A stretch of DNA of 64,000 bases from a bacterium (GTDB taxonomy: Bacteria > Zhuqueibacterota > QNDG01 > JAFGCO01): the NCBI GenBank assembly GCA_016932575.1, contig JAFGCO010000048.1, forward strand, positions 62,001 to 126,000, in the 5' to 3' direction. Both the position numbers and the translations under genes were made by a program. A model generated the notes under the pieces. It was given only the letters and a program-made list of their open reading frames with translations. It made no database searches and had not been told where the DNA came from. Shown piece after piece: positions 8,464 to 17,041 of the stretch (its first letter is position 1; each line of letters begins with the position of its first letter).

Positions 8464-8636
8464 AAAAGTTACAAGTTACAGGTTATCTGAGGAATTGAGG
8501 GTGTTATATTCCGGAAAAACCATGAATGATCAATGAACATTTGGTGAATAATGGTGAAGGTTTGCAATTTTAATATGAAGGTATTTATTAAAAACAAGGT
8601 TTTTTAATCCCTATTCCGGAGCAGACGGATTAAACA

Positions 8637-9461
8637 ATGAGTCATTTTGATAAAATTAAAAAGATTGTGGAAGTGCTGATTTTTGCTTCGGATATGCCTA
8701 TATCAGTGAAGCAGATACAGGGTGTGATGGAGGACGCCAAACCCAGGGACATTGAAAAAATCATTGATACATTAAACAGTGAATATCAGCAGACAGGCCG
8801 TACATTTACTATCGTTCAGGTAGCTGGCGGATATCAGATGGTGAGTCGTAATTCTTACTATCAGTGGATTCGAAAATTGTTTCACCGAAAAATCAAGTCC
8901 CGGTTATCTCAGGCTGCTTTGGAAACGCTTTCGGTGGTTGCTTTCAAACAGCCGGTTTCAAAGCCGGAAGTCGAGGCTGTACGCGGTGTAAATTGTGATG
9001 GTGTTATCCGGACATTGCTTGAAAGAAAACTGGTTGCGTTGTCCGGACGGGGTGAAGGACCAGGAAGGCCGTTGCTCTATAAAACCACAGATGAATTTCT
9101 TCGCTATTTTGGTATCAATGATATCTCTGATCTTCCAAAACCCCGGGAGATTGAAGAAATTTTAAAAGAAGAAAAGCTTCCAGAGGAAGTTGAAGGTCTG
9201 GAAGCGTTGGAAGCTGTAAACGGGCAGCCAGATACAGGAAACCAAGAGACGGATTCAGGTACAGGAAACACAGATAATGCCGGAGAAAATGCCGGTGATC
9301 GTCATAAAGAAGGTGAGGCTTCAAAATCAGTTCATGAATTAAAAAAACCAGCCTCATCCGAGAAAACCAGGCCCGGGAATAAAAAGCATTCCGCCAGCGG
9401 ATTTAAAGCCTCTGCTCAGGAGGTTCCGGAAAAGGCGGAAGTTAAAGATGCAGTTGAATAA
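8637..9461 (+). CDS. scpB: Segregation and condensation protein B with extended charged tail
   Basis: ScpB is a dimer of two winged-helix domains per chain that binds the ScpA linker in the SMC complex. The core occupies about residues 1-185: LIFASDMPIS in the first domain and LSVVAFKQPVSKPEVEAVRGV in the second, ending at EFLRYFGI. The remaining 85 or so residues are low-complexity, rich in Glu, Gly, Asn, Lys and Ser, and are not part of the usual fold. Such tails are likely disordered; no function is visible. The last 14 bases overlap the next gene, suggesting coupling with the pseudouridine synthase, a common scpB neighbour. Confidence 0.93.
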   Translation: MSHFDKIKKIVEVLIFASDMPISVKQIQGVMEDAKPRDIEKIIDTLNSEYQQTGRTFTIVQVAGGYQMVSRNSYYQWIRKLFHRKIKSRLSQAALETLSVVAFKQPVSKPEVEAVRGVNCDGVIRTLLERKLVALSGRGEGPGRPLLYKTTDEFLRYFGINDISDLPKPREIEEILKEEKLPEEVEGLEALEAVNGQPDTGNQETDSGTGNTDNAGENAGDRHKEGEASKSVHELKKPASSEKTRPGNKKHSASGFKASAQEVPEKAEVKDAVE

Positions 9462-10197
9462 ATATTTGGCATTATGCGGTGCTGCTTCACGCCGTAAAGC
9501 CAATCATTTGATTGTCGAAGGGCGGGTGGCCGTCAATGGGAAGACTGTCCAGAAACTGGGTGTTGTAGTTGATCCGGAATCGGATGAGGTGAAGTTGGAT
9601 GGCCGCAGGCTGACGGTTCCCAGACAGTATCGATATGTTCTTTTAAATAAACCTGCAGGTACTATTACATCCGCAATTGATGGTCGCGGTCGAAAAACCG
9701 TGCTTGATGTACTTAATGCGTCAGAACGACTCTTTCCTGTTGGAAGGCTTGATCTGGATACAGAAGGTATTCTTTTAATCACCAATGATGGCGATCTTGC
9801 TTTTCGACTTGCTCATCCGAAATATGAAATCCAGAAGATATATCATGCAAAAATTGAAGGCCGAATCACGGATGAGGCAGTTGGGCAACTGCAGCAGGGT
9901 GTTAAAATTGAACCGGGCGTTTACGTTCGGGGAGACATCAATCTTTTGTCAAGGGGCTCTGATTTCAGTTTGGTGGAAATTCAGATCCACGAAGGGAAAA
10001 AACGCCAGATTAAAAGAATGCTGAACGCAGTTGGCTTTCCGGTTCAGAAACTGGTTAGAATCAATTTTGCAGGATTGACTGCCGGAGGATTGGGTATTGG
10101 AGAGTGGCGTGAGCTTTCTGAAGAAGAAGTCAAGGTGTTGTATCGGATGACAGGTTTAAAAAAAAAAGAGAAGAAAAGCAATGTTATGAGTCAATAG
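9448..10197 (+). CDS. rluB: RsuA/RluB-family 23S rRNA pseudouridine synthase
   Basis: The protein (249 residues) has an N-terminal S4 RNA-binding domain (about 1-60, LNKYLALCGAASRRKANHLI) followed by the RsuA/RluB/RluF catalytic domain. The catalytic Asp is in GRLDLDTEGILLITNDGDL at about D101. The KKRQIKRML and PVQKLVRI segments match RluB-type enzymes, which modify helix 80-93 region uridines in 23S rRNA. Specificity among RluB, RluE, RluF and RsuA is inferred from the S4 domain and the scpA-scpB-rluB order common in bacteria, so the symbol is less certain than the family. A short Lys-rich end (LKKKEKKSN) trails the fold. Confidence 0.87.
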   Translation: MQLNKYLALCGAASRRKANHLIVEGRVAVNGKTVQKLGVVVDPESDEVKLDGRRLTVPRQYRYVLLNKPAGTITSAIDGRGRKTVLDVLNASERLFPVGRLDLDTEGILLITNDGDLAFRLAHPKYEIQKIYHAKIEGRITDEAVGQLQQGVKIEPGVYVRGDINLLSRGSDFSLVEIQIHEGKKRQIKRMLNAVGFPVQKLVRINFAGLTAGGLGIGEWRELSEEEVKVLYRMTGLKKKEKKSNVMSQ

Positions 10198-10586
10198 TGT
10201 CGTAGAGTCGCAAGAGTCAAGAATCAAGAGACAGGAAACAAGAAACAAGAGACAAGAATCAAGAAACAAAGAATTAAAAGGCAAGAAACAAGACAAGATT
10301 AAATAAAGAAAAAAAGTTAAAACTGCAAAGGTGCAGAGAATGTTAATGTAAAAATTATTTTATGCTGTATCAAATAATGAACAGTGAGCAATCAGCCGTC
10401 TGCGTTCCGGGGACATAAACGAAGCACAGGAGATTAACTTTTCGGTTTCAAGTAAAAACGAGTGGAAATTTTAAACGGATTTTAACAACCGGCTTAAGTT
10501 TTAAGCTTCATGAATGTGGTGAAGTGATAAGAAGACCGGCCAGTGTGATCAATGGAATAATTGACCAGTGAGGTGCGAATAAACGA
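10198..10586. repeat. Intergenic region with imperfect CAAGAAACAAGA-type purine repeats
   Basis: This 389-base gap has no supported ORF. Its first part (about 10211-10299) is an imperfect tandem array on the plus strand built from units such as caagagtcaagaatcaag and acaagaaacaagaga, almost free of pyrimidines other than C and occasional T. A related stretch follows frr at 19121-19160 and shares the 15-mer acaagaaacaagaga. The remainder is AT-rich, with no convincing promoter or terminator. Function is unknown. Confidence 0.6.
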
Positions 10587-11918
10587 TTGCTAAGGCGATT
10601 TTTTAATCCAAGAAACATCATTATTACGCTTGACGGTCCGGCAGCATCAGGTAAAAGCACGACTGCACGCCTGGTTGCTCAAAGGCTCGGATGGCTTTAT
10701 CTTGATACGGGTGCCATGTATCGCGGACTGGCTGTGAAAGCGGTGCGGAAAGGTATTCCCCTGACGGATCCGGTATCTATTGGTGCCATGGCAAAGCAGA
10801 CGAAAATGCATATGCTTCAGGATGATAGTGCAGGCATGCAAATATTTGTCGACGAGGAGGATGTGACCGATCAGATTCGGACACCGGAGATTGATAAAGC
10901 AGTCGGACCGGTTTGTGAAGTTCCTGAAGTGCGTGATGAAATGGTGCGTTTACAGCGTGCTATGGCGAAATGTGGACATCTGGTCACAGAAGGCCGGGAC
11001 ATGGGTACCGTGGTTTTTCCCAATGCTGATCTCAAGTTTTATATAATCGCCTCAATAGATGCGCGCGCCAAGCGGCGTCAAATCGATATGAAACAGCGCG
11101 GGATTCGATTATCTTTGGATGCATTACAAAAAGATATTCAGCAACGTGATGAAAGAGACAGCCAGCGTGAACACAGCCCTCTTTGCCCTGCAGATGATGC
11201 GCGCCAGATAAATACTTCAGAGATGACAATTGATGAACAGGTGAATGAAGTACTTCAGCAGGTGGACCGATTGCTGCATCGTCTGCCTCGATACAGAAAG
11301 GTTGAAAATCCGTTTTACAGAATATCAGCGATTTTATTGCCGCGGATATTAAAAATGTTTTTCGGATTTAAGATTCAAGGCACTGAGAATTTTCCGATGA
11401 CGGGAGGTGTCCTGGTCGCTCCCAACCATGTATCCATGCTTGATCCTCCTGTGGTTGGGTCAGCCTGTCCCCGTGAAATCTATTTTTTTGCCAAACAGGA
11501 GCTTTTTCAAACGCCCCTTCTTGGGAATATCATCCGACGTTTAAATGCCTTTCCAGTACGCCGTGAAGCGGGTGACCGCAGCGCGATTCGCGCAGCATTT
11601 TTTGTTCTCCAAAAAAAGCGGCCGTTACTTCTATTTCCGGAGGGAACGCGAAGTAAAAACGGACAATTACAATCTGCGAAATCCGGTATTGGAATGATTG
11701 CTCTGCGGAATAAAGTGGATATTCTGCCTGTGGCTGTTCAGGGGACATATAAGGTATGGCGTCATTTTTTTCAGAGACGTATTCGTATCCATTTTGGTAA
11801 ACCTATTCCCATAGCCTCTTTTTTAGAAAGTCCGTTATCTAAAAAACAAATTTATCAGGATATTGGCGAACTGACCATCAAACGTATAAAGGAATTACAG
11901 GATGATTGTGACTATTGA
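10587..11918 (+). CDS. cmk-plsC: Cytidylate kinase fused to lysophosphatidate acyltransferase
   Basis: Two enzymes lie in one 443-residue chain. Residues about 10-235 are CMP kinase: P-loop GPAASGKSTTAR (about 18-29), LDTGAMYRGLA, GRDMGTVVFPNA, and the R-x-x-Q-R-D lid region (IQQRDERDSQRE). Residues about 245-440 are a PlsC-type 1-acylglycerol-3-phosphate acyltransferase with the HX4D motif NHVSMLDPP (H281, D286) and FPEGTRSKNG (about 350-359). There is no stop or frameshift between them, so this is a genuine fusion of genes that are separate neighbours in many bacteria. The start is a TTG with a GAGGTG site somewhat far upstream; no ATG is available before the P-loop. The end overlaps ispH by 17 bases. 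Confidence 0.9.
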   Translation: MLRRFFNPRNIIITLDGPAASGKSTTARLVAQRLGWLYLDTGAMYRGLAVKAVRKGIPLTDPVSIGAMAKQTKMHMLQDDSAGMQIFVDEEDVTDQIRTPEIDKAVGPVCEVPEVRDEMVRLQRAMAKCGHLVTEGRDMGTVVFPNADLKFYIIASIDARAKRRQIDMKQRGIRLSLDALQKDIQQRDERDSQREHSPLCPADDARQINTSEMTIDEQVNEVLQQVDRLLHRLPRYRKVENPFYRISAILLPRILKMFFGFKIQGTENFPMTGGVLVAPNHVSMLDPPVVGSACPREIYFFAKQELFQTPLLGNIIRRLNAFPVRREAGDRSAIRAAFFVLQKKRPLLLFPEGTRSKNGQLQSAKSGIGMIALRNKVDILPVAVQGTYKVWRHFFQRRIRIHFGKPIPIASFLESPLSKKQIYQDIGELTIKRIKELQDDCDY

Positions 11919-12846
11919 ACCGAAAGCCAGACCATGTCCGGGCGTTGAAAGAGCCATTTCAATGGCCGAAGATGCCTTACGGCATGGGGAAACTGTATAC
12001 TCTATAGGAGAACTTATTCATAATACCCGTGAAATTGAGAGGCTGGAAAAACTGGGATTGGTTCAAATTCAGAACCAAGTGCTTGATCAGGCAGAAAAAT
12101 TAAGGAAAAAGTACGCAGGATCTGATTTTTTAGTACGGGCGCACGGGGAGCGGCAGAGTGTTATTGATCAGGCACGAGAATGTGGATTAAATCCTATTAA
12201 TGCCACATGCCAGATTGTAAGACATTCGCAAGATATGGTTGAACAGCATATTCGTGATGGATGGCGCATTATTATTGTAGGTAAAAAAGAACATCCTGAA
12301 GTTCTTGGTCTTCTGGACAGGACCAATGGTAATGGAAGTGTCGTTTCTTCTCCCGATGAGGCTTCAGAGCAAGAGTTTGAAGAACGCAGTTTGTTGCTGG
12401 CTCAAAGTACAGTGGATCCGGAACTCTTTTCCTCGGTTCGTCGTACTCTTTCAAAACGGCTTTCTGATTTAAAGATTATGGATACAACGTGCCGTTTTAT
12501 ACGTACACGCCAAAAGGATATTACGGAGTTTAGTCAAGGACAGGATCTGATGCTTATCGTGGGTGGAAAACACTCTTCTAATTGTCGATTGCTCTATGAG
12601 ACCGCCAGAAAAGTGAATCCCAGAAGTTATCACATTGAGGGCCCCAAAGATATTGATTGGTCCTGGTTTCAGGAGGGAGATTGTGTTGGTATTTCAGGCG
12701 GTGCATCAACACCACGATGGCAAATGGAGGAAGTAAAAAATTATCTGGAAAATCGCAGTCAGGAAAAAGGCCCGAAAGGGCTAAAAAATAGAAAAGGAGG
12801 AATATTTACATGGTGGATGAAGAGAAAAACACCAAAAACGAAATGA
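11902..12846 (+). CDS. ispH: 4-hydroxy-3-methylbut-2-enyl diphosphate reductase IspH
   Basis: IspH makes IPP and DMAPP from HMBPP in the last step of the MEP pathway, using a [4Fe-4S] cluster. The three ligand cysteines are C12 (ARPCPGV), C103 (NATCQIV) and C197 (DTTCRFI). Conserved His and Ser/Thr/Glu segments are present as GELIHNTREIERL, RAHGERQ, AQSTVDPE and GGASTPRWQMEEV. The fold ends near residue 280; about 30 extra basic residues follow (SQEKGPKGLKNRKGG). Those codons carry the rpsA ribosome site and the first 37 bases of rpsA, so the extension may exist mainly because of the overlap. Some Clostridia fuse IspH to S1; here they are overlapping but separate. Confidence 0.94.
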   Translation: MIVTIEPKARPCPGVERAISMAEDALRHGETVYSIGELIHNTREIERLEKLGLVQIQNQVLDQAEKLRKKYAGSDFLVRAHGERQSVIDQARECGLNPINATCQIVRHSQDMVEQHIRDGWRIIIVGKKEHPEVLGLLDRTNGNGSVVSSPDEASEQEFEERSLLLAQSTVDPELFSSVRRTLSKRLSDLKIMDTTCRFIRTRQKDITEFSQGQDLMLIVGGKHSSNCRLLYETARKVNPRSYHIEGPKDIDWSWFQEGDCVGISGGASTPRWQMEEVKNYLENRSQEKGPKGLKNRKGGIFTWWMKRKTPKTK

Positions 12847-14954
12847 CCGGGGAAGAAACTCCGGAGAAACCTATGGAAGGGGGTGAAGTCAACCAGGAGG
12901 AAGAAAAAGAATCCGTACAGGAAAAATCCCAAGCTGTTGTCAGTTCAGACGAGGTTTTAACTGATGAGGAGAATGAGTATTCCGAAGAGGAATATCAACG
13001 GTTTGTGGATCTGTACAGCCGAACATTAATTGACATCGAGGAAGGACAAATTGTACAAGGCCGCGTTCTTGCTATTACAGATAAAGATGTCGTAGTGGAT
13101 ATTGGATTCAAATCGGAAGGGACAGTCCCTAAAGAAGAATTCCAGGACATTGGTTCGGTTAAGGTCGGTGATTCCGTAGATGTTTTTTTAGATACCCTGG
13201 AGGATGCTGACGGTCAGTTGCAGTTATCGAAGCGTAAAGCAGACTTCATGAAGTTGTGGGATCAGGTTGTCGATGTCTATAATGAAAACAGCACTATCGA
13301 AGGCATTTGCATGCGCCGCATCAAAGGTGGTATTGTTGTCGATTTAAATGGTGTCGACGCCTTTTTACCTGGATCTCAGATTGATGTAAAACCTGTTCGA
13401 GATTTTGATGCACTAATCGGTCAGAAGTATACATTCCGTATTGTCAAGGTGAATCGAATGCGGAAGAACATTGTGGTTTCACGACGGGCACTTCTTGAAG
13501 AGAGTATGGCAGAACAACGCGAAGAAATTCTGCAAAATCTTGAGAAAGGTCAGGTCAGAGAAGGGACCGTTAAGAATATTACAGATTTCGGTGTATTTGT
13601 GGATCTTGGAGGTGTTGACGGTTTGCTCCACATCAATGATATTTCCTGGGGGCGTGTTAATCATCCTTCGGATGTTGTGAGTCTGGATCAGAAGATCAAG
13701 GTTGCTGTTCTTGATTTCAATGATGCCAAAGACCGCATTTCTCTGGGCATGAAGCAGTTAACACCTCATCCCTGGGAAGGAATTCAGGAAAAGTATCCCG
13801 AAAGCTCTGTGGTTACAGGTAAAGTGGTGAGTATTGCCGATTATGGTGCTTTTATTGAATTGGAGAATGGCGTTGAAGGTCTGGTTCATGTGTCTGAAAT
13901 GTCATGGACCCGCAATATTGTGCATCCATCTAAAATCTTAAATGTGGGTGACAAGATTGAAGTAAAAGTGCTTAATGTTGATAAGGATCGCAAACGTATC
14001 TCCCTGGGGATCAAACAATTGACACCTGATCCCTGGGAAGGTATTGAAGAAAAATATCCTGTTGGATCCAGGCATAAAGGCCGGATTCGCAATATGACCA
14101 ATTTTGGCGCCTTTATTGAAATGGAAGACGGTATAGACGGTTTAATTCATATTTCAGACCTTTCCTGGACGAAGAAGATCAAACATCCCAGTGAAGTATT
14201 AAAGAAAAACGATGAAATTGAAATTGTTGTTCTTGATATGAACAAGGAAGAACGCCGTCTGTCACTGGGGTATAAACAGATTAGTGTGGATCCGTGGCCT
14301 GCCTTTGAAGAAGCATACAAAGTGGGTACAAATTCACCGGCTAAAATCGTCCGTTTTATTGAAAAAGGTCTGGTTGTCGAACTTCCGCTTGGATTGGAAG
14401 GTTTTGTTCCGCTTTCCCAAATGCCTGAATCATCCATGACACAGGTGGCTCAAAATCTGAAGGAAGGTGAAGATGTTGAGTTTCAGATTATTGAATTCGA
14501 CAAGGATAACAAACGGGTGATTCTGTCTCGTAAAAAGTTGCTTGATCACGAGAAAAGAAAACAGGAAGCCGATGAAAAGACTGAAGTTGATGCTTATATA
14601 GGAAACAAACACGAAGCCCCAACTTTGGGTGAAATTGTCGGTGATGATGCTGAGGTGGCAAAGCAAAAAACAGCCAAAAAGAAATCGGCATCCAAATCAA
14701 AGAAGGAAGCAAAGGAAAAAGAAGCGGAAAAAGAGGAAGCTCCAAAACCCAAGGCAAAAAAGACGACCAAAAAGAAGCCGGAAGAAAAAGAAAAGAAATC
14801 ATCAGAGAAAAAAGGTGAAAAAAAAGCTGAGGATGAACCCAAAAAAGCTGCCAAAAAATCCAAAGCTAAAAAGGAAGAATCCTCTGATAAGAAAACTGAA
14901 AAAAGCGTGAAAGAAAAGGCAAAAGAAAAAGAAAAAAGTAATAAAAAAGAATAA
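12810..14954 (+). CDS. rpsA: 30S ribosomal protein S1 with long Lys/Glu-rich C-terminal tail
   Basis: Ribosomal protein bS1 binds mRNA and helps initiation. After an acidic N-terminal stretch (about 1-65) there are six S1 OB-fold repeats between about residues 75 and 580. Repeats three to five are nearly regular, each with G-x-F-V/I and GLVHVSEMSW- or GLIHISDLSW-type strands and a closing ISLGIKQLTP or similar. The last 110 or so residues are a low-complexity tail of Lys, Glu, Ala and Ser (for example AKKKSASKSKKE), which is unusual in length. A strong AAAGGAGG site stands nine bases before the ATG, inside the ispH end. A terminator follows at 14998. Total length is 714 residues against about 560 in E. 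coli. Confidence 0.95.
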   Translation: MVDEEKNTKNEMTGEETPEKPMEGGEVNQEEEKESVQEKSQAVVSSDEVLTDEENEYSEEEYQRFVDLYSRTLIDIEEGQIVQGRVLAITDKDVVVDIGFKSEGTVPKEEFQDIGSVKVGDSVDVFLDTLEDADGQLQLSKRKADFMKLWDQVVDVYNENSTIEGICMRRIKGGIVVDLNGVDAFLPGSQIDVKPVRDFDALIGQKYTFRIVKVNRMRKNIVVSRRALLEESMAEQREEILQNLEKGQVREGTVKNITDFGVFVDLGGVDGLLHINDISWGRVNHPSDVVSLDQKIKVAVLDFNDAKDRISLGMKQLTPHPWEGIQEKYPESSVVTGKVVSIADYGAFIELENGVEGLVHVSEMSWTRNIVHPSKILNVGDKIEVKVLNVDKDRKRISLGIKQLTPDPWEGIEEKYPVGSRHKGRIRNMTNFGAFIEMEDGIDGLIHISDLSWTKKIKHPSEVLKKNDEIEIVVLDMNKEERRLSLGYKQISVDPWPAFEEAYKVGTNSPAKIVRFIEKGLVVELPLGLEGFVPLSQMPESSMTQVAQNLKEGEDVEFQIIEFDKDNKRVILSRKKLLDHEKRKQEADEKTEVDAYIGNKHEAPTLGEIVGDDAEVAKQKTAKKKSASKSKKEAKEKEAEKEEAPKPKAKKTTKKKPEEKEKKSSEKKGEKKAEDEPKKAAKKSKAKKEESSDKKTEKSVKEKAKEKEKSNKKE

Positions 14955-14997
14955 ATACATTTTGGGTTTTCTTGATTTTTTCTTTTCAATCAAATGA

Positions 14998-15034
14998 CTG
15001 GAGTTGAACCGATTTAATTCAACTCCAGTTTTTT
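14998..15034 (+). terminator. Intrinsic terminator after rpsA
   Basis: CTGGAGTTGAA (14998-15008) pairs perfectly with TTCAACTCCAG (15018-15028) around a nine-base loop and is followed by TTTTTTAT. It closes the cmk-ispH-rpsA transcription unit before the rplM promoter. Confidence 0.92.
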
Positions 15035-15084
15035 ATGATTTTTTTCTCGACAGAGAAAATGGACTTTATGTCTTACCAAATTCC

Positions 15085-15113
15085 TTGACAATGATAGGTT
15101 ATTTTTTTATATT
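15085..15113 (+). promoter_or_regulatory. rplM-rpsI promoter
   Basis: A consensus TTGACA (15085-15090) and TATATT (15108-15113) are separated by 17 bases. Initiation near 15120 would give a short leader before rplM. The site lies just after the rpsA terminator, as expected for a new unit. Confidence 0.82.
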
Positions 15114-15153
15114 TAGAAGCTTTGCAACTTAAATGCAGGAGGATGGAACAACT

Positions 15154-15585
15154 TTGAAAACCGTTGTGCCTAAAAAAGAACAAGTGGATCAAAAATGGTA
15201 TGTCATTGATGCCAACAGGCAAATTCTGGGTCGTTTGGCCTGTCAGATTGCTGTTTTGTTGCGTGGCAAACATAAACCGCAATTTACCCCTCATTTGGAC
15301 ATAGGCGATTATGTGATTGTGATAAATGCGGATAAATTAATCATATCCGGACGAAAAGCGATGCATAAGCAATATGGCCGGTATTCAGGCTATCCCGGCG
15401 GTTTAAATATGAATAATTATAACCGGGTGATGCATACCTATCCTGATCGTATATTAAAACACGCTGTAAAGGGGATGCTTCCTAAGAATCGGCTGGGTCG
15501 AAAAATTTACAAGAAGTTAAAGGTATATGCGGGTCCGGACCATCCGCATAAAGCACAGAAACCGGAAGTCTTTTCATTAAATTGA
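15154..15585 (+). CDS. rplM: 50S ribosomal protein L13
   Basis: uL13 is an early-assembling large-subunit protein. The translation shows [36 protein letters not shown] and the C-terminal [13 protein letters not shown] segment, all typical. The start is placed at a TTG (15154) giving the family-like N-terminus MKTVVPKKE, with AGGAGG at 15137-15142, 11 bases upstream. An in-frame ATG at 15133 would add seven residues but places the ribosome site inside the gene and has none of its own. The promoter at 15085-15113 fits either choice. rpsI follows after four bases, the usual L13-S9 pair. Confidence 0.93.
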   Translation: MKTVVPKKEQVDQKWYVIDANRQILGRLACQIAVLLRGKHKPQFTPHLDIGDYVIVINADKLIISGRKAMHKQYGRYSGYPGGLNMNNYNRVMHTYPDRILKHAVKGMLPKNRLGRKIYKKLKVYAGPDHPHKAQKPEVFSLN

Positions 15586-15589
15586 GGCA

Positions 15590-15985
15590 ATGATGAAGGG
15601 TACGAATTATTACGCAACAGGACGACGAAAAGAATCGGTAGCGAGAGTATGGTTAACTCCCGGTTCCGGAAAAATTATTGTAAATAAGCAAGAGGTGATG
15701 GATTATTTCCGTCGCCCCACATTGGATATGATTATTCGTCAACCCTTTGGTGTGACCGACACTGTTGGCCAATACGATGTTATGGCTACTGTGAAGGGAG
15801 GCGGGTTGAGTGGCCAGGCCGGTGCAATGCTTTTGGGGATTGCCAGGGCTTTGGTTCAGGTGAATGAAGAGTTACGTAAATCTTTACGAATGGCCGGATT
15901 TCTGACGCGAGATCCTCGAGAAAAAGAGCGAAAAAAATACGGTCAGCCTGGTGCACGCAAGCGATTTCAGTTTTCGAAACGATAA
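15590..15985 (+). CDS. rpsI: 30S ribosomal protein S9
   Basis: uS9 (131 residues) has the expected [13 protein letters not shown] opening, the [10 protein letters not shown] core and a basic C-terminus ending FQFSKR, whose last Arg reaches the P-site tRNA anticodon in ribosome structures. It directly follows rplM. There are two adjacent ATG codons at the start; either could be used. The 263 bases before rpsB contain a promoter candidate and a hairpin but no other gene. Confidence 0.96.
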   Translation: MMKGTNYYATGRRKESVARVWLTPGSGKIIVNKQEVMDYFRRPTLDMIIRQPFGVTDTVGQYDVMATVKGGGLSGQAGAMLLGIARALVQVNEELRKSLRMAGFLTRDPREKERKKYGQPGARKRFQFSKR

Positions 15986-16104
15986 TGCATTAACCCTGCC
16001 TGAATTGTGTTGGCGACCAAGAGCTGAGAAAGCACAGGACCAATCAGGCAGCCAAACCTCGCAGTTCTTGATGAATGAAAAATTTTCATTATCAAGGCTT
16101 TTGT

Positions 16105-16135
16105 TTGACAAGGGATTTTATATTAATTTTACAAT
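16105..16135 (+). promoter_or_regulatory. Candidate rpsB promoter
   Basis: A consensus TTGACA (16105-16110) stands 19 bases before TACAAT (16130-16135, one mismatch). The spacer is longer than ideal. If used, transcription starts near 16142, upstream of the hairpin at 16176, which would then lie in the rpsB leader. Confidence 0.45.
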
Positions 16136-16175
16136 CGTGTTTATCACACACATTCCCGGATCTTTAAATGGGTGT

Positions 16176-16197
16176 CCCGCTGTCAGCGGGATTTTTT
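16176..16197 (+). terminator. Compact intrinsic terminator between rpsI and rpsB
   Basis: CCCGCT (16176-16181) pairs with AGCGGG (16185-16190) around GTC, followed by a six-T run. It either ends the rplM-rpsI transcript or, if the promoter at 16105 is real, acts as an attenuator in the rpsB leader 50 bases before the start codon. Confidence 0.75.
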
Positions 16198-16248
16198 AAA
16201 GAAATGAAGGGAATGGAGGTTAAACCCATAACTTTAAGGAGTATCATC

Positions 16249-16998
16249 ATGTCTGAAATTACCCTGCAACAGTTACTGATGGCCGGATCTCATTTTGGTC
16301 ATCTGACCCGCCGCTGGAATCCAAAAATGAAACCCTTTATTTTTATGGAACGCAGCGGTATCTATATCATTGATCTCAACAAGACATTGAAGTATTTGAT
16401 GGAAGCCAACGAGGTCATCAGCAATATCGTTAAAAGCGGTGAAATGATTCTTTTTTTAGGAACAAAGAAACAGGCCAAAGATATTATTAAAGTTGAGGCT
16501 GAAAGATGCGGTATGCCTTTTGTTACTGAACGCTGGATGGGAGGGACATTAACCAATTTCAGTACCATTAAAAAAAGCATTAAGTATCTGAAAAATCTTG
16601 AAAAAATGGCCAGCGATGGTACATACGATAACTTATTAAAAAAAGAAATACTCCATATTGAACGTACAAAAGAGAAGCTGGAAAAGAGTCTCGGCGGAAT
16701 CAAAGATATGCCTCGTTTACCGGGAGGTTTGTTTGTTGTCGATACAAAAAAAGAGGCCATTGCAGTGGCAGAAGCCAATAAATTGAATATTCCCATCTTT
16801 GGGGTTGTCGATACGAATTGTGATCCGGATCCCATTGATTACCCGATTCCTGCCAATGATGATGCTTTTAAATCTATTAGTTTGATTGTACATACCGTTG
16901 CTGATGCAGTACTTGAAGCAAAATCCAAATCCGAGCATACCATGGAAGAAGCAGTGAAGCAGGAAGAGCCTATCATTGAACAGGAATCTACAGAATAA
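16249..16998 (+). CDS. rpsB: 30S ribosomal protein S2
   Basis: uS2 (249 residues) shows [24 protein letters not shown], the TKKQAKDII block, [11 protein letters not shown] and the [22 protein letters not shown] signature. The ATG at 16249 has AAGGAG eight bases upstream and gives the family N-terminus; a reading from 16168 would run through the terminator hairpin and is rejected. The C-terminus has a short acidic tail. tsf follows after 43 bases, the conserved rpsB-tsf pair. Confidence 0.96.
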   Translation: MSEITLQQLLMAGSHFGHLTRRWNPKMKPFIFMERSGIYIIDLNKTLKYLMEANEVISNIVKSGEMILFLGTKKQAKDIIKVEAERCGMPFVTERWMGGTLTNFSTIKKSIKYLKNLEKMASDGTYDNLLKKEILHIERTKEKLEKSLGGIKDMPRLPGGLFVVDTKKEAIAVAEANKLNIPIFGVVDTNCDPDPIDYPIPANDDAFKSISLIVHTVADAVLEAKSKSEHTMEEAVKQEEPIIEQESTE

Positions 16999-17041
16999 AT
17001 TCATATTTTTGTAATGCAAATGAAAATTCGAGGAGACATGA

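Noticed and set aside
14594-14989. Hydrophobic Phe/Ser-rich ORFs antisense to the rpsA tail
   Set aside because: They are the mirror of the AAA/GAA-rich Lys/Glu tract, which reads as TTT/TTC on the other strand; not real membrane proteins.
16168-16248. Longer N-terminus for ribosomal protein S2
   Set aside because: It would translate the terminator hairpin and adds residues foreign to the family; the ATG at 16249 has a strong ribosome site.
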